A stretch of 64,000 bases of DNA, taken from positions 21,524 to 85,523 of the forward strand of contig NZ_AKXQ01000022.1 in assembly GCF_000276805.1 (NCBI RefSeq), read 5' to 3'. Below, in pieces: positions 53,913 through 63,799 of the stretch. Source of the DNA: Moritella dasanensis ArB 0140. GTDB taxonomy: Bacteria > Pseudomonadota > Gammaproteobacteria > Enterobacterales > Moritellaceae. A model generated the notes under the pieces. It saw only the letters and a program-made list of their open reading frames with translations, did not search any database and was not told where the DNA came from. A program made the translations under genes and the position numbers. Every line of letters starts with the position of its first letter. The first letter of the stretch is position 1.

Positions 53913-54881
53913 ATGTACCCATCTGGACGTTTTTCTATTGCCCCTATGTTGGATTGGACAGACCGTCATTGCCGTTACTTCCATCGTTTGTTAACCAAGA
54001 ATACCTTGTTGTATACCGAAATGGTCACCACGGGTGCGATTATTCACGGCCGCGGTGATTATCTTGCCTACAACCAAGAAGAGCACCCTGTGTCGTTACA
54101 GTTGGGTGGTAGTAATCCAATCGATTTAGCACAAAGTGCGAAGTTGGCACAAGAACGTGGCTATGACGAAATTAACTTAAACGTGGGTTGTCCGTCAGAC
54201 CGCGTGCAAAGTGGTAAGTTTGGCGCTTGTTTAATGGCGGAACCAACACTGGTGGCGGATTGTGTTAAAGCCATGCAAGACGTGGTGGATATCCCGATCA
54301 CAGTGAAAACCCGTATTGGTATTGATGATCAAGATTCATATGAATTTTTACAAACGTTTATCGAGACGGTAGCTGCAACAGGCTGTAATGACTTTACCTT
54401 ACATGCGCGTAAAGCTTGGTTAAGTGGTTTAAGCCCGAAAGAGAATCGTGAGATCCCAGAACTTAATTATCAACGTGTTTACGATATTAAGCAGGACTTT
54501 CCTGAGCTATTTATTGGTATTAATGGCGGTGTTAAAACATTAGCGGAAACGCAACTTCATTTAGGTCATGTTGACGGCGTAATGATGGGGCGTGAAGCGT
54601 ACCACAATCCTTTCTTACTGAGCCAAATTGATGAGCTGGTTTATGGCGCAGAAAAATCGACGTTAAGCCGCCATGATTATGCTGAAATGATGCTACCGTA
54701 TATTGAAAATCATATTCGTAACGGCGGCAGTTTAACGCATATTTATCGTCATATACTTGGTCTATTCCTTGGCTTGCCAGGCGCAAGAGCGTGGAAACGT
54801 CATCTTAGTGAGCAAGGACATAAAAAAGGCGCGGGTGTTGAAGTTGTGCAAGCAGCATTACTTTTAGTACCTAAGAGCTAA
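53913..54881 (+). CDS. dusA: tRNA-dihydrouridine(20/20a) synthase
   Basis: DusA is an FMN enzyme that reduces U20/U20a of tRNA. The 322 residues contain the family motifs [30 protein letters not shown] (catalytic Cys) and [24 protein letters not shown] and [12 protein letters not shown] follow. The first residues MYPSG are supplied by the island; the original start, MTKPVITSVHAPG, remains at 42281. The coding sequence is intact, so the insertion is tolerated. Confidence 0.96.
   Translation: MYPSGRFSIAPMLDWTDRHCRYFHRLLTKNTLLYTEMVTTGAIIHGRGDYLAYNQEEHPVSLQLGGSNPIDLAQSAKLAQERGYDEINLNVGCPSDRVQSGKFGACLMAEPTLVADCVKAMQDVVDIPITVKTRIGIDDQDSYEFLQTFIETVAATGCNDFTLHARKAWLSGLSPKENREIPELNYQRVYDIKQDFPELFIGINGGVKTLAETQLHLGHVDGVMMGREAYHNPFLLSQIDELVYGAEKSTLSRHDYAEMMLPYIENHIRNGGSLTHIYRHILGLFLGLPGARAWKRHLSEQGHKKGAGVEVVQAALLLVPKS
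53925..53962. repeat. Right attachment site (attR)
   Basis: It shares cgtttttctattgcccc and gattggaca with attL. It lies within codons 5-17 of the present dusA. Confidence 0.85.
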
Positions 54882-54952
54882 AGTTATAGTTCCTAAAAGT
54901 GAAAGCTATAATGCCTAAATATTGACAAATTAATTTAGAAAACCAAAAACAA

Positions 54953-54991
54953 TAAAGCTTATTATGATGCATATAATAAGCTTTTTTTTTG
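54953..54991 (+). terminator. Terminator after dusA
   Basis: The stem aaagcttatta/taataagcttt is followed by about ten T residues. The rest of the gap to 55245 shows no further feature. Confidence 0.87.
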
Positions 54992-55245
54992 TATGATTTT
55001 TAAGGGCTGGCTAGTTATTAACTGCAGAGCCTCGTTTGAGTTAATTTATTCAGGTAGTATGAATAGTCTAATACTAACGATTTAATAACATCTAATATAC
55101 AAAAACGGTCATGATTTTAATTTCTAGGCCGATAAGTTATTAAATAATTCAAGGATATTGTCCGATCTATAAGTTAGATCAAAGGGACTTAATTGGTATT
55201 TTCATCATATATCAAACTAACTTACAAACGCTATAGAGGTATTAA

Positions 55246-56865
55246 ATGGGACTCTCCACCCAACTAAAAATTAAGCATAAGATCGGCATTCTTTCGGCGG
55301 TTGTTGTCGTGGGTTTTTTAACTTATCTGTTCGCCAATATTCTTGTGGTGAAAGAAAATAAAGAACGTTTATCGCAACTGTCTGCCATTTATTATCCAGT
55401 ACTTGAAGCGGCGACGATCAGTAACAGTAAAATTTCCGAGCTAACACAGGCAATTGAAACATCAGTCACCATTGGTGATGAAGATATGCTGCTAAGTGCT
55501 GATGCAGTTTATGCTGACCTGGTTACCCAATTAGATTTTATTAATTCAATTCATCCTGATAAACGTAGCGAGCTATTGTTAATTAAGGGTGAAGCTAAAG
55601 CATATTATAATTCGGCGAAGTATTTAGCTAATGGTTTGATTAGTGGCACTATATCAATGGATAACCTGTCTGATCTAGCCGAGAAAAATAGCCTTAAATT
55701 AGAAAAGTTGTTGGCTGACCTTGGTAAATTTAAGGACGATAGTCAAGCTGACTTTACAGCCTTGATTGATACCTCATTAGCGAACTCTGATAAAAGCCGT
55801 AATCGCGGTGTTATGTTAGCTGTCGGTGTGATTACCTTAGTACTGGCGGTGTGTTATTGGCTGACGGTGTCGATCACCGGCAGTATTCGTAAAGTATCAG
55901 ATTCATTAAAAGCGATCGCGCAAGGTGATGGTGACCTTACCATCCGTATCGATTACGTGAATAAAGACGAAGTAGGTGATCTTGTTCATTGGTTTAACCA
56001 GTTTTTAGATAAGCTTCATCGCAGTATTAGCGAAACCATTAATTCAATCGATTCGCTATCACAAGCATCGACACAATTAGCGACATCAAGTTGCACGTCT
56101 AAATCCCGAATTCAAGAGCAAAGTCAGTCGATTGATCAGGTATCTCGCTCGATGAACGAGATGTTTGATACTGTCAGGCATATTGCTGATTATGCATCTA
56201 ATGCTTCTGCGGAAGCAAGCAGCGCAAACAGCGAAGCAGAGACCGGGACAGTGGTTGTTAAAAAGACCATTGAAGCCATACACGAACTGGCTGACGAGGT
56301 AAAAACTGCCTCAAAAGTAATCGACGAATTAGACGCTCATACTAGCAATGTCGGGCTGATCCTCGACACTATCCGTAGTATCGCCGACCAAACCAATCTG
56401 TTAGCATTAAATGCAGCAATTGAAGCGGCGCGTGCGGGAGAACAAGGACGAGGTTTTGCTGTTGTTGCAGACGAAGTTCGGACTTTAGCATCTCGCACAC
56501 AAGACTCAACTCAAGAAATCCAACAAGTATTGGAAGAGTTGCAACGTGCTTCTCGAGGAGCTGTGGAAGCGATGCAACGTGGAATGAGTAAAGCGGATAT
56601 GGGCGTAGAGCAGTCATCAAGTGCTGGCGATTCTCTGACAAGTATTTCGGTTAAAGTTGAAGCCATCAACGTAGTCAATGAGCAAATTGCATCTGCTACG
56701 GAAGAACAGGCACAGACGTCAAAACTGATACATGGTTATATCGATGAAACGCATTCGATTGCCACACAAGTATCTGAAGATACCGAAGTGCTGGACGAGA
56801 TCACCCAAGCGATCGAAGCTGCCACTCAAAAATTAAGACAAGCAACAAATCAATTTAGTGTGTAG
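55246..56865 (+). CDS. Methyl-accepting chemotaxis protein
   Basis: This 539-residue inner-membrane chemoreceptor has membrane segments at about 14-32 and 188-208. They flank a helical periplasmic sensor (four-helix-bundle type). A HAMP domain follows, then the cytoplasmic signalling hairpin with [20 protein letters not shown] and [15 protein letters not shown]. The ligand is unknown. The downstream porin and phosphate-binding-protein-like genes hint at a shared nutrient, though an intervening terminator shows they are separate transcripts. The C-terminus lacks a CheR-docking pentapeptide. Confidence 0.93.
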   Translation: MGLSTQLKIKHKIGILSAVVVVGFLTYLFANILVVKENKERLSQLSAIYYPVLEAATISNSKISELTQAIETSVTIGDEDMLLSADAVYADLVTQLDFINSIHPDKRSELLLIKGEAKAYYNSAKYLANGLISGTISMDNLSDLAEKNSLKLEKLLADLGKFKDDSQADFTALIDTSLANSDKSRNRGVMLAVGVITLVLAVCYWLTVSITGSIRKVSDSLKAIAQGDGDLTIRIDYVNKDEVGDLVHWFNQFLDKLHRSISETINSIDSLSQASTQLATSSCTSKSRIQEQSQSIDQVSRSMNEMFDTVRHIADYASNASAEASSANSEAETGTVVVKKTIEAIHELADEVKTASKVIDELDAHTSNVGLILDTIRSIADQTNLLALNAAIEAARAGEQGRGFAVVADEVRTLASRTQDSTQEIQQVLEELQRASRGAVEAMQRGMSKADMGVEQSSSAGDSLTSISVKVEAINVVNEQIASATEEQAQTSKLIHGYIDETHSIATQVSEDTEVLDEITQAIEAATQKLRQATNQFSV

Positions 56866-56950
56866 TTAGAAATTATTATGAAGCTGATCTTGATGCTTCA
56901 GTGAAAGGGTATTTAAGTCTTAATTACTGAGCGAATGATAGATTTGAACG

Positions 56951-56980
56951 ATACCGAGCAATAGGCTCGGTATTTTTTTA
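56951..56980 (+). terminator. Terminator after the chemoreceptor gene
   Basis: The stem ataccgagc/gctcggtat is followed by T residues. The remaining 346 bases to the porin gene are A+T-rich with no feature I can support. Confidence 0.85.
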
Positions 56981-57326
56981 ACTGCGATTTATAGCTAAGT
57001 AATTAACAATCTGAATAGAGCTATAACTCTACCCGTAAAATACGTTATAAATCCTTATTGAAATGGAGTGAGTTTATAGCGTTTTAGGTATTTACAATGA
57101 TGCGTATATGTTAATTTTTGTATGCGTAGGTGAAAAGTTCAACTTAACCAGTTACATATTGGTAACAAGTTGTAATAACGTGATCTACATCTCTAAAATA
57201 AATCCGTAAGCATGAATAATATCGTCATACTAAGTTACTATATTTTAACAGTTAATTTAAACCTTGTATGACCAGTGTTAAATCAACACCAAATGGACTA
57301 AGTGTTTTAAAATAAGGAGATTTTAG

Positions 57327-58490
57327 ATGAAAAAAGCATTTATAATGCTACCGCTTGCTGTTGCTTGTGCATCGCAATTTGCGATGGCTGCAACAACTGA
57401 TTCGCAACGCCTTGCTCAACTTGAGCAGGAATTAGATATGTTAAAAGAAGCGAGCTCTTATGATTCGCTCTCTGATCGGATGTCTATCAATGGCTTCTTT
57501 ACCGGTAAAGTCGGTATAGCTAGTAACGATGCTGGATATAATGGCTATGATAAAGATGCCGATTTCTCTGAAGGCAGTAAGCTTGGTCTGCAAGGTTCAT
57601 TTGCACTAACGGAGCAAACCAAAATTGTTGCTCAGCTTGTTGCTCGTGGTAGTGATGATTGGGCTACCGAAATGGAATGGGCGTTCTTAAGCCATGATTT
57701 TGATAACGGTTTTGTTACTCGTATCGGTCGTTTACGTGTACCACTATATATGTATTCAGATTATCTAGAAGTGGGTTTCGCACAGCCTTGGGCTAACCCA
57801 CCAAGTGAACTTTACAGTATTGTGCCACTGTCATCGTTTGATGGTATTGATGCTATTTATGACTTTGACTTGGCTGATGTTTCCGTCACATTACAAGCAA
57901 GTTATGGACATGCTGATCGCGACACTGGACCTAAGCTCGGGGAAGTGGACTACAAAGATATTCTCGGCGCTTCAGCATCATTTTCTTATGAAGAGTGGGT
58001 TTTCCGCACGACGTATTATCAAACCACACTTGATACGACTAAAGATGGTCAAATAACGCAATTTTTTGATGATGAGCAAAGTTATTTTGCTGGTGTTGGT
58101 CTGAGTTATGATGATGGCTCATTACTTGCTATCTCTGAGTTTGCCGTTTCTGACGTGGAAGGTGATTATTCAGATACTCAATCTGGTTATATTACCCTTG
58201 GTTACCGTATTAGTGATTTCACTCCTTATGTGACTTATGCTTTCCTTGAAACGACCGATGATAGTGAGAGAAACCCTGCATACAAACCAAGCTTTGACTG
58301 GAAACGAAATGCTTACAGTATCGGTACGCGTTATGACATCAGTTCAAACCTAGCACTAAAAGCGGATGTCACTTACGCCACTGATTTTGGTGATACTTCT
58401 GGTGGTTTGGAGCCAAATCTAGATGGAGCACAGAACCAAATAAATGATGATACATTGGTTTACACACTGTCATTTGATGCAGTATTTTAA
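57327..58490 (+). CDS. Outer-membrane porin
   Basis: The 387 residues start with a signal peptide (cut near residue 22, AMAA). A short coiled coil follows (SQRLAQLEQELDMLKEA). The rest is a barrel of alternating Gly/Tyr/Asp strands ending in a C-terminal Phe (SFDAVF), as needed for outer-membrane insertion. Similar porins occur in Shewanella and Vibrio. The small solute-binding-like gene follows after 8 bases and is probably cotranscribed. The substrate is unknown. Confidence 0.87.
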   Translation: MKKAFIMLPLAVACASQFAMAATTDSQRLAQLEQELDMLKEASSYDSLSDRMSINGFFTGKVGIASNDAGYNGYDKDADFSEGSKLGLQGSFALTEQTKIVAQLVARGSDDWATEMEWAFLSHDFDNGFVTRIGRLRVPLYMYSDYLEVGFAQPWANPPSELYSIVPLSSFDGIDAIYDFDLADVSVTLQASYGHADRDTGPKLGEVDYKDILGASASFSYEEWVFRTTYYQTTLDTTKDGQITQFFDDEQSYFAGVGLSYDDGSLLAISEFAVSDVEGDYSDTQSGYITLGYRISDFTPYVTYAFLETTDDSERNPAYKPSFDWKRNAYSIGTRYDISSNLALKADVTYATDFGDTSGGLEPNLDGAQNQINDDTLVYTLSFDAVF

Positions 58491-58498
58491 GGAGAACT

Positions 58499-58915
58499 TT
58501 GATGAAACTATTAGCTAAAGTTGCCTTAGCAGCAGCATTAATCTCAGGTGTAGCACAAGCAGGTGTTGTGGTTATTGCTAACCCAAATGGCCCAGATGCA
58601 TTATCGAAAGCACAAGTATCTAAACTTTATTTAGGTAAGTCGAAAAAATTACCTAATGGCGCTAAAGCACGCGTTATTGAGCAAGCGACGGGCAGTTTTA
58701 TTCGTGGCGAATTTCATGCGAGTGTGACGGGTAAAAGTGATTCTCAACTGCAAGCTTATTGGTCACGCTTAGTATTTACTGGTAAAGGTAAACCGCCAAA
58801 GACAATTGGCTCAGCGTCACTGATCAAAAGCCAAGTTGCGTCACATGCGAACGCGATTGCTTATATTGACTCGTCAGAAGTGGATGACTCGGTAAAAGTG
58901 GTATTCACGCCTTAA
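58499..58915 (+). CDS. Small PstS-like periplasmic protein
   Basis: The 138 residues have a signal peptide (cut near residue 21, AQAG). A single lobe resembling phosphate-binding-protein-like domains follows (VVIANPNGPDALSKAQVSKLYLGKSKKLPNG). Full PstS proteins have two lobes and over 300 residues, so this is not a normal transporter component. It may bind phosphate or another oxyanion and act with the porin or the chemoreceptor. An aggagaa ribosome site is present, 8 bases after the porin stop. Confidence 0.78.
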   Translation: MMKLLAKVALAAALISGVAQAGVVVIANPNGPDALSKAQVSKLYLGKSKKLPNGAKARVIEQATGSFIRGEFHASVTGKSDSQLQAYWSRLVFTGKGKPPKTIGSASLIKSQVASHANAIAYIDSSEVDDSVKVVFTP

Positions 58916-58968
58916 TATCTTAGGGTGTGTTTAAAGCCTAACGTTAGGTTTTGCATCAGTTGTTACGC

Positions 58969-58998
58969 TAAAAACCTCCGCATAATACGGAGGTTTTT
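58969..58998 (+). terminator. Terminator of the porin operon
   Basis: The stem aaacctccg/cggaggttt is followed by T residues. The convergent PBP2 gene may share it. Confidence 0.83.
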
Positions 58999-59012
58999 TT
59001 ATTGCTTTTTAT

Positions 59013-61001
59013 CTAAGAGGCTTTATGTATCTGCGTTGATTGCGGTGCTAATGTCGGCTTCACCAACACATAGTCCATTATTTTTCTCACCATAGGTGCT
59101 GCACGTCTACCCCAACCGCCATTTTCGAGTACTGCTGTCACTAACACTTTCGGTGATTTGAGAGGTGCAAATGCGGTAAACAGGGCATGATCTCGTAAAC
59201 GCTCAGTTAACTCTTCGGCATTATATTGTTCGCCATGCGCGAGACCAAATACCTGACTGGTGCCTGATTTTCCCGCGGCCACATAGGCAGTATTACTAAA
59301 CGCTTTACGACCGGTACCGGTCACCAGTACACGGCGCATGCCTTCTTGCACTATGTCCCATGTTGCCGGTGTTACGCTGTCCAATTTAGCAAAGTCGTCG
59401 AAGGTAACCGCGGTATCAACACCATTTTCAATAATACTGCTGACGATATGCGGTCTATGTACTAAGCCTTTATTGGCAACCACGGATGTTGCTTTGGCTA
59501 TTTGTAATGGGGTCGCCGTCCAATACCCTTGTCCTATGCCAATCGGGATCGTATCGCCTTGATACCAAGATTGTTTGTAATGAGCCCGTTTCCATTCTCT
59601 GGTCGGCATGTTGGCGCGACTATCTTCATTAATATCGACGCCAGATGGCAGGCCATAACCAAATTTATTCATCCAGGCTGATAATCGGTCAATACCCATG
59701 TCGTAGGCGATAGGGTAAAAGTAGGTATTCACCGATTTTTCAATCGCTTTGTAAATATCAACTTCACCAAAACCCCAGCGTACATCATCACGCCATTTTC
59801 GAGTGTTGGTATTGGGGATCCGCCACCAACCTGAATCATTTCTTTTGGTGTCGGGGGTGATCACGCCTACCGCTAACGCTGCCGCTGCAATCATAGGTTT
59901 AGCGGTCGAACCCGGCGAGTAAGTGCCTAAGGTCACGCGATTAAATAAAGGCCGGTCAGGATCAGATAATAGGGCTTTATATTCTGTCGATGAAATACCA
60001 TGCACAAATAAATTAGGGTCATAACTTGGGCTAGATACCATGGCTAGAATGGAATCATCGCTTGGATCTAATACCACTAAGGCGCCGCGTTTATGCTTAA
60101 GCACTGATTTCCCTGTTACGGGGTCAATCTTCTTCTGGGTCAGTAATTTGTTGGCATATACCTGCAGATTAATATCGATATTCAATTTTAGATCTTTACC
60201 TGGGATTGGCGCTACTGTCTCCAATGTCCTTATTACTCGACCTTGGTTATTCACTTCTACTGTCGCAAAGCCAGCTTGGCCGTGCAGGGTTTCTTCATAA
60301 GACCGCTCAATCCCTAATTTACCGATGGTTCTCGTCGCTCTGTATTGTTTATATTTATGTTGTTCCTTTAATCGTTTGATATCACGATCATTAATTTTTG
60401 CGACATAACCTAATATATGGGTTAAATTTTCTCGATACGGGTAATAACGTTCGAGAAATGCATCCACAAAGACACCTGAAAACTGGTACTTATGTACGCT
60501 AAACATCGCGACTTGTTTTTCTGTTAACTGATCAACCAGCGTCACTGATTTAAAGTGTCGGGTATGCTGCATAGACTGTTTGAAGTCGCTGATATCGTCA
60601 TCAGTTAAGCCAAATAGACTTTGTAATTTTAATAAGGTTAGATCTATGTTTTTTATTTTTTCAGGAATGAGCTCAAGCGAATAAATAGGCACATTCTTGG
60701 CTAACAGTATGCCATTACGATCATAAATGAGCCCTCTATTCGGCGGGATTGGCACGATCCTAATGCGATTGTTATTCGCTCGGCCAATATATTTATTATA
60801 ACCGGATACCTGCAAGTGATATAAATTTGCTAATAAAACAGCCGTCATAAGTACTATCATAAACACAGATGCGGCGGTTCTACGTGAAAAAATCGCGAAC
60901 GCGTCTTCTGGATTCTCGATTGGAATGCGTTTATTTATCGCGGTATTGCTTATCAAATTATTTTTTATCACAGTATTTCTTACCACAGTATCTTTTATCA
61001 A
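59013..61001 (-). CDS. mrdA: Penicillin-binding protein 2 (peptidoglycan transpeptidase)
   Basis: PBP2 cross-links peptidoglycan for rod-shape elongation. The 662 residues have one membrane segment (about 43-62) and a pedestal domain (PPNRGLIYDRNGILLAKN). The transpeptidase follows with SPGSTAKP (active Ser), SVN and KSGTSQVFG. It closely follows E. coli MrdA. It lacks the usual rodA neighbour, so it may be a second copy. The N-terminal 26 residues are pentapeptide-like repeats (IKDTV VRNTV IKNNL ISNTA) encoded by a 15-bp DNA repeat that contains the start codon. Confidence 0.92.
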   Translation of the reverse strand: MIKDTVVRNTVIKNNLISNTAINKRIPIENPEDAFAIFSRRTAASVFMIVLMTAVLLANLYHLQVSGYNKYIGRANNNRIRIVPIPPNRGLIYDRNGILLAKNVPIYSLELIPEKIKNIDLTLLKLQSLFGLTDDDISDFKQSMQHTRHFKSVTLVDQLTEKQVAMFSVHKYQFSGVFVDAFLERYYPYRENLTHILGYVAKINDRDIKRLKEQHKYKQYRATRTIGKLGIERSYEETLHGQAGFATVEVNNQGRVIRTLETVAPIPGKDLKLNIDINLQVYANKLLTQKKIDPVTGKSVLKHKRGALVVLDPSDDSILAMVSSPSYDPNLFVHGISSTEYKALLSDPDRPLFNRVTLGTYSPGSTAKPMIAAAALAVGVITPDTKRNDSGWWRIPNTNTRKWRDDVRWGFGEVDIYKAIEKSVNTYFYPIAYDMGIDRLSAWMNKFGYGLPSGVDINEDSRANMPTREWKRAHYKQSWYQGDTIPIGIGQGYWTATPLQIAKATSVVANKGLVHRPHIVSSIIENGVDTAVTFDDFAKLDSVTPATWDIVQEGMRRVLVTGTGRKAFSNTAYVAAGKSGTSQVFGLAHGEQYNAEELTERLRDHALFTAFAPLKSPKVLVTAVLENGGWGRRAAPMVRKIMDYVLVKPTLAPQSTQIHKAS

Positions 61002-61009
61002 AATAGTTC
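60935..61009. repeat. Five tandem 15-bp repeats spanning the PBP2 start codon
   Basis: Units resembling TTATCACAGTATTTC begin at 60935, 60950, 60965, 60980 and 60995. The 15-bp length keeps reading frame, so copy-number change would alter only the cytoplasmic tail of PBP2. Confidence 0.8.
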
Positions 61010-61324
61010 TTAACTTAATATATTATGCATCACAGCAGATGATGAATATGAGTGTTTTGAATATTTAAAACAATATCAATATTAGCAGTAGACAATATTG
61101 TTTTAGTTAAGTGCCATAACAGAGCAGAAAGAGTGATAATTATACTTTAAAGCTATTTAATGGCGGTATTGTCGACCGCGTTTAGTTGCGATGTAATTAC
61201 CTCTGCTTTAATGTTTTGCTGTTATCTAGCGCTATGTTTGAGGTGTTATTTTGGGTATAATTTAATGGCATGAATATTAAAACCAGAGTATTCTTCATAC
61301 ATCATAACTAAAGAGATTAACCTA

Positions 61325-61687
61325 GTGGATTTTGAAAAAGAATTTGCCGACCTGAAAGTCGAAGCCGAAGAGATCATTGATAACTTATTAGAAGATGGCA
61401 GTGATCCTGATGCTGTATATTCTATTGAACATCACTTTGCCGGGGATGATTTTGCACAGCTAGAAAAAGCCGCTATTGCAGCATTTAAACTGGGCTACGA
61501 TGTCTCTGATCCAGAAGAAGTTGAACTGGAAGACGGCCAAACAGTATTCGCATTCGACTGTGTTGTTGAAACGGAACTGGATATCGATACCATCACACGT
61601 GATATCGAAAAACTACTTAAAATGTCTATTGAACAAGATGTTACTTATGACGGTTGGGGCACCTTCTTCGAAGAAGATGCATCATAA
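61325..61687 (+). CDS. rraB: Ribonuclease E inhibitor RraB
   Basis: RraB binds RNase E and modulates degradosome activity. The 120 residues contain the conserved LLEDGSDPDAVYSIEHHFA and LEKAAIAAFKLGYDVSDPEE. DGWGTFFEEDAS lies near the end. The long acidic tail of E. coli RraB is shorter here. The start is GTG at 61325. A good -10 (TATAAT, 61256) lies upstream without a clear -35. Its 3' end overlaps the convergent EAL gene by six bases. Confidence 0.93.
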   Translation: MDFEKEFADLKVEAEEIIDNLLEDGSDPDAVYSIEHHFAGDDFAQLEKAAIAAFKLGYDVSDPEEVELEDGQTVFAFDCVVETELDIDTITRDIEKLLKMSIEQDVTYDGWGTFFEEDAS

Positions 61688-63799
61688 TACCTGCAAAGGC
61701 ATCGCTGTTTTTGTTGGTTGTTGATAAGTAATATTATTGTGTGTGGCATGATGTTGTTTATACCACAGACAAAATTTGTCGCTCGGTAACGGGCGGCTAA
61801 ATAAATACCCCTGAAATTGATCACATTGCTGGGCTTGTAGCCATTTCATTTGTGATTCCTCCTCAACCCCTTCTGCCGTTACGGTTATATTTAATTCTCT
61901 TGCTAAGCTAATCACTGAACGTGTGATCGCCGTTGTCGTTTTATCTAATTCAAGTTCATCGACAAATGATTTATCAATTTTGAGTTTATGTGCAGGCATA
62001 TTTTTTAAATAAGATAATGAGCAATAACCGGTACCAAAATCATCGATAGACAAGCGTACACCAAGCTTAATTAATTCTTCTAGCATCTTATCCGCGGTAT
62101 GGTTTGATTCCAGTAGTGTGCTTTCTGTGACTTCTATTTCGAGTCGATGTGCTGGTATCTGGTAATAATCGAGATAGTGTTTAATTTTACTGATCAGCAG
62201 TGGGTCGTTAAATTGAATTGGGGATAGGTTAACGGCCATAAAGATATCGATATCTTGCGCCCGCCATTGTGCGAGTTGTTGACAGGCTTTTTCTAATACT
62301 ACTTCTCCGAGTTGGCCTATTAAGTTATTTTTTTCGGCTAGTTCGATGAATTTAATTGGCATGATTAGCCCCTCTTCAGGGTGATGCCAGCGTGCAAGGG
62401 CTTCTACGCCAAGCACTGCTTTGCTATTTGCATCGACGACGGGTTGGTAATATAAATCGATGGACTTGTTATTAATCGCGTGTTTTAAATCGTCGATTAA
62501 GCGTTTTTCTGCTTCGGCATGGGCCTCTAATAGCGGATCAAATAAGGTGTAACTTTGTTCTTTATGTTTACGTGAGCGTAATAAAGCTTGTTCACTACAA
62601 GTGAGTAACTGGCTGGTATTCTGTACTGTATCGGGATAGTTCGCAGCGCCAATACATATAGCGAGATCAATGACGTGGCCTTGGATCGCGACTTGTATAT
62701 TAAGTCTGTCGATTAATTTATTGCACAGCGCGTTAAGCTGTACTGGTGAACTGACGTGATCGGTTAAAATGGCAAATCTATCCCCTTGGATGCGGGCGAG
62801 ATGTGCTGAATTTGGGGCTAGTTGTTTGATCTTTTGACCCACATAAACGAGGACTTTATCGCCTATTTCAGTGCCGAATTGGCTGTTTAATTTACCGAGT
62901 TTCTTAATATCAATGAGGATCATGCCCCAATCGTGTTGTTGGTTGATATTTTCAAGTTCTTGCAAAAACGTGGTGCGGTTTAATTGCTGGGTTAATTGAT
63001 CCTGCTTGGTTAAGGTGGCAATTTTCTCTAACGTATTACGGCGTTCTTTAATGTCGCGAGAAATACTGACGGTACCGACTAATTGGTTATTTTGAATCAC
63101 CGGATGTTTGTGTACATCAACATAGACTTGGCGGCCTGCTAACTCAAATTCCATTTTGTAATTAGCACTTTGATAATCTGATTTTAACTGGCTATCGTAA
63201 TCAACACTGACTTTTGCTGTTGATTCTGGCAGTAGTTGTTCAACGGTTTTACCAATGACATCGGTTTTTTTCTTATTCGCTAATTTGAGTGCCGCACGGT
63301 TGCATTCGACGATACGACCTTGCATATCTTTGTAAATGACAAAGTCAGGCAGGGCATCAAAAATAGAGTTCAGTAAGGCGGTTTTTTCTTGTAGTTTTTG
63401 CTCTGAGCGAAACTTACTGGATACATCAACGGCAATGCCGAGCAAACCGATTATTTTACCCTTGTGATTGTGCAGAGGGATCTTAGTGATCTCAAACTGT
63501 CCTTGCCCATAGATAGTCTCCATATGCATGGTTTTGGCAATGACACTGCGACCGTGGACGAGCGCTTCTTGATCTGTTTGATAGAGATCTTTACTCGGCA
63601 GCTGCTTTTCTTTCAATGCAGGTTGCAGTTGAATATCGGTTTTACCAATAATGAATTGTTCTGATGGTAAATCAAACAAGGATAAACAATGTTTATTACA
63701 GCCAAGATATTGCCCATGAATATCTTTCCAAAATATGCCAATTGGCAGATGTTGAATTGCATTAATCAATATGTGATTCAGAGAATCTGTGCTACCCAT
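61682..63799 (-). CDS. PAS-PAS-GGDEF-EAL protein, probable c-di-GMP phosphodiesterase
   Basis: The 705 residues hold two PAS domains (about 10-130 and 140-255), a GGDEF domain (about 260-420) and an EAL domain (about 430-685). The GGDEF signature is degraded to IQGDRF (337-342), so cyclase activity is unlikely. The EAL domain keeps EALARW (466), NLSP, EVTES, DDFGTGYCSL and EGVE, so c-di-GMP hydrolysis is likely. No membrane segment is seen, suggesting cytoplasmic sensing through PAS. About 200 bases upstream to the window end hold no clear feature. Confidence 0.92.
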   Translation of the reverse strand: MGSTDSLNHILINAIQHLPIGIFWKDIHGQYLGCNKHCLSLFDLPSEQFIIGKTDIQLQPALKEKQLPSKDLYQTDQEALVHGRSVIAKTMHMETIYGQGQFEITKIPLHNHKGKIIGLLGIAVDVSSKFRSEQKLQEKTALLNSIFDALPDFVIYKDMQGRIVECNRAALKLANKKKTDVIGKTVEQLLPESTAKVSVDYDSQLKSDYQSANYKMEFELAGRQVYVDVHKHPVIQNNQLVGTVSISRDIKERRNTLEKIATLTKQDQLTQQLNRTTFLQELENINQQHDWGMILIDIKKLGKLNSQFGTEIGDKVLVYVGQKIKQLAPNSAHLARIQGDRFAILTDHVSSPVQLNALCNKLIDRLNIQVAIQGHVIDLAICIGAANYPDTVQNTSQLLTCSEQALLRSRKHKEQSYTLFDPLLEAHAEAEKRLIDDLKHAINNKSIDLYYQPVVDANSKAVLGVEALARWHHPEEGLIMPIKFIELAEKNNLIGQLGEVVLEKACQQLAQWRAQDIDIFMAVNLSPIQFNDPLLISKIKHYLDYYQIPAHRLEIEVTESTLLESNHTADKMLEELIKLGVRLSIDDFGTGYCSLSYLKNMPAHKLKIDKSFVDELELDKTTTAITRSVISLARELNITVTAEGVEEESQMKWLQAQQCDQFQGYLFSRPLPSDKFCLWYKQHHATHNNITYQQPTKTAMPLQVL

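Larger units (their letters stand above)
42318..53962. mobile_element. Genomic island integrated in dusA (about 11.6 kb)
   Basis: Bounds are the duplicated dusA segments at 42318-42354 and 53925-53962. The island carries two tyrosine recombinases next to the right end, a helicase-like replication gene, a small HUH protein, a PrtN-like regulator, and cargo that includes a NACHT NTPase plus RelA/SpoT-like pair. Its base composition looks more A+T-rich than the flanks by eye. The dusA 5' end is a known integration hotspot. Confidence 0.9.

Noticed and set aside
57000..57326. Pho box upstream of the porin gene
   Set aside because: Some TGTAA-like words are present, but no tandem CTGTCAT pattern with 11-base spacing could be found.
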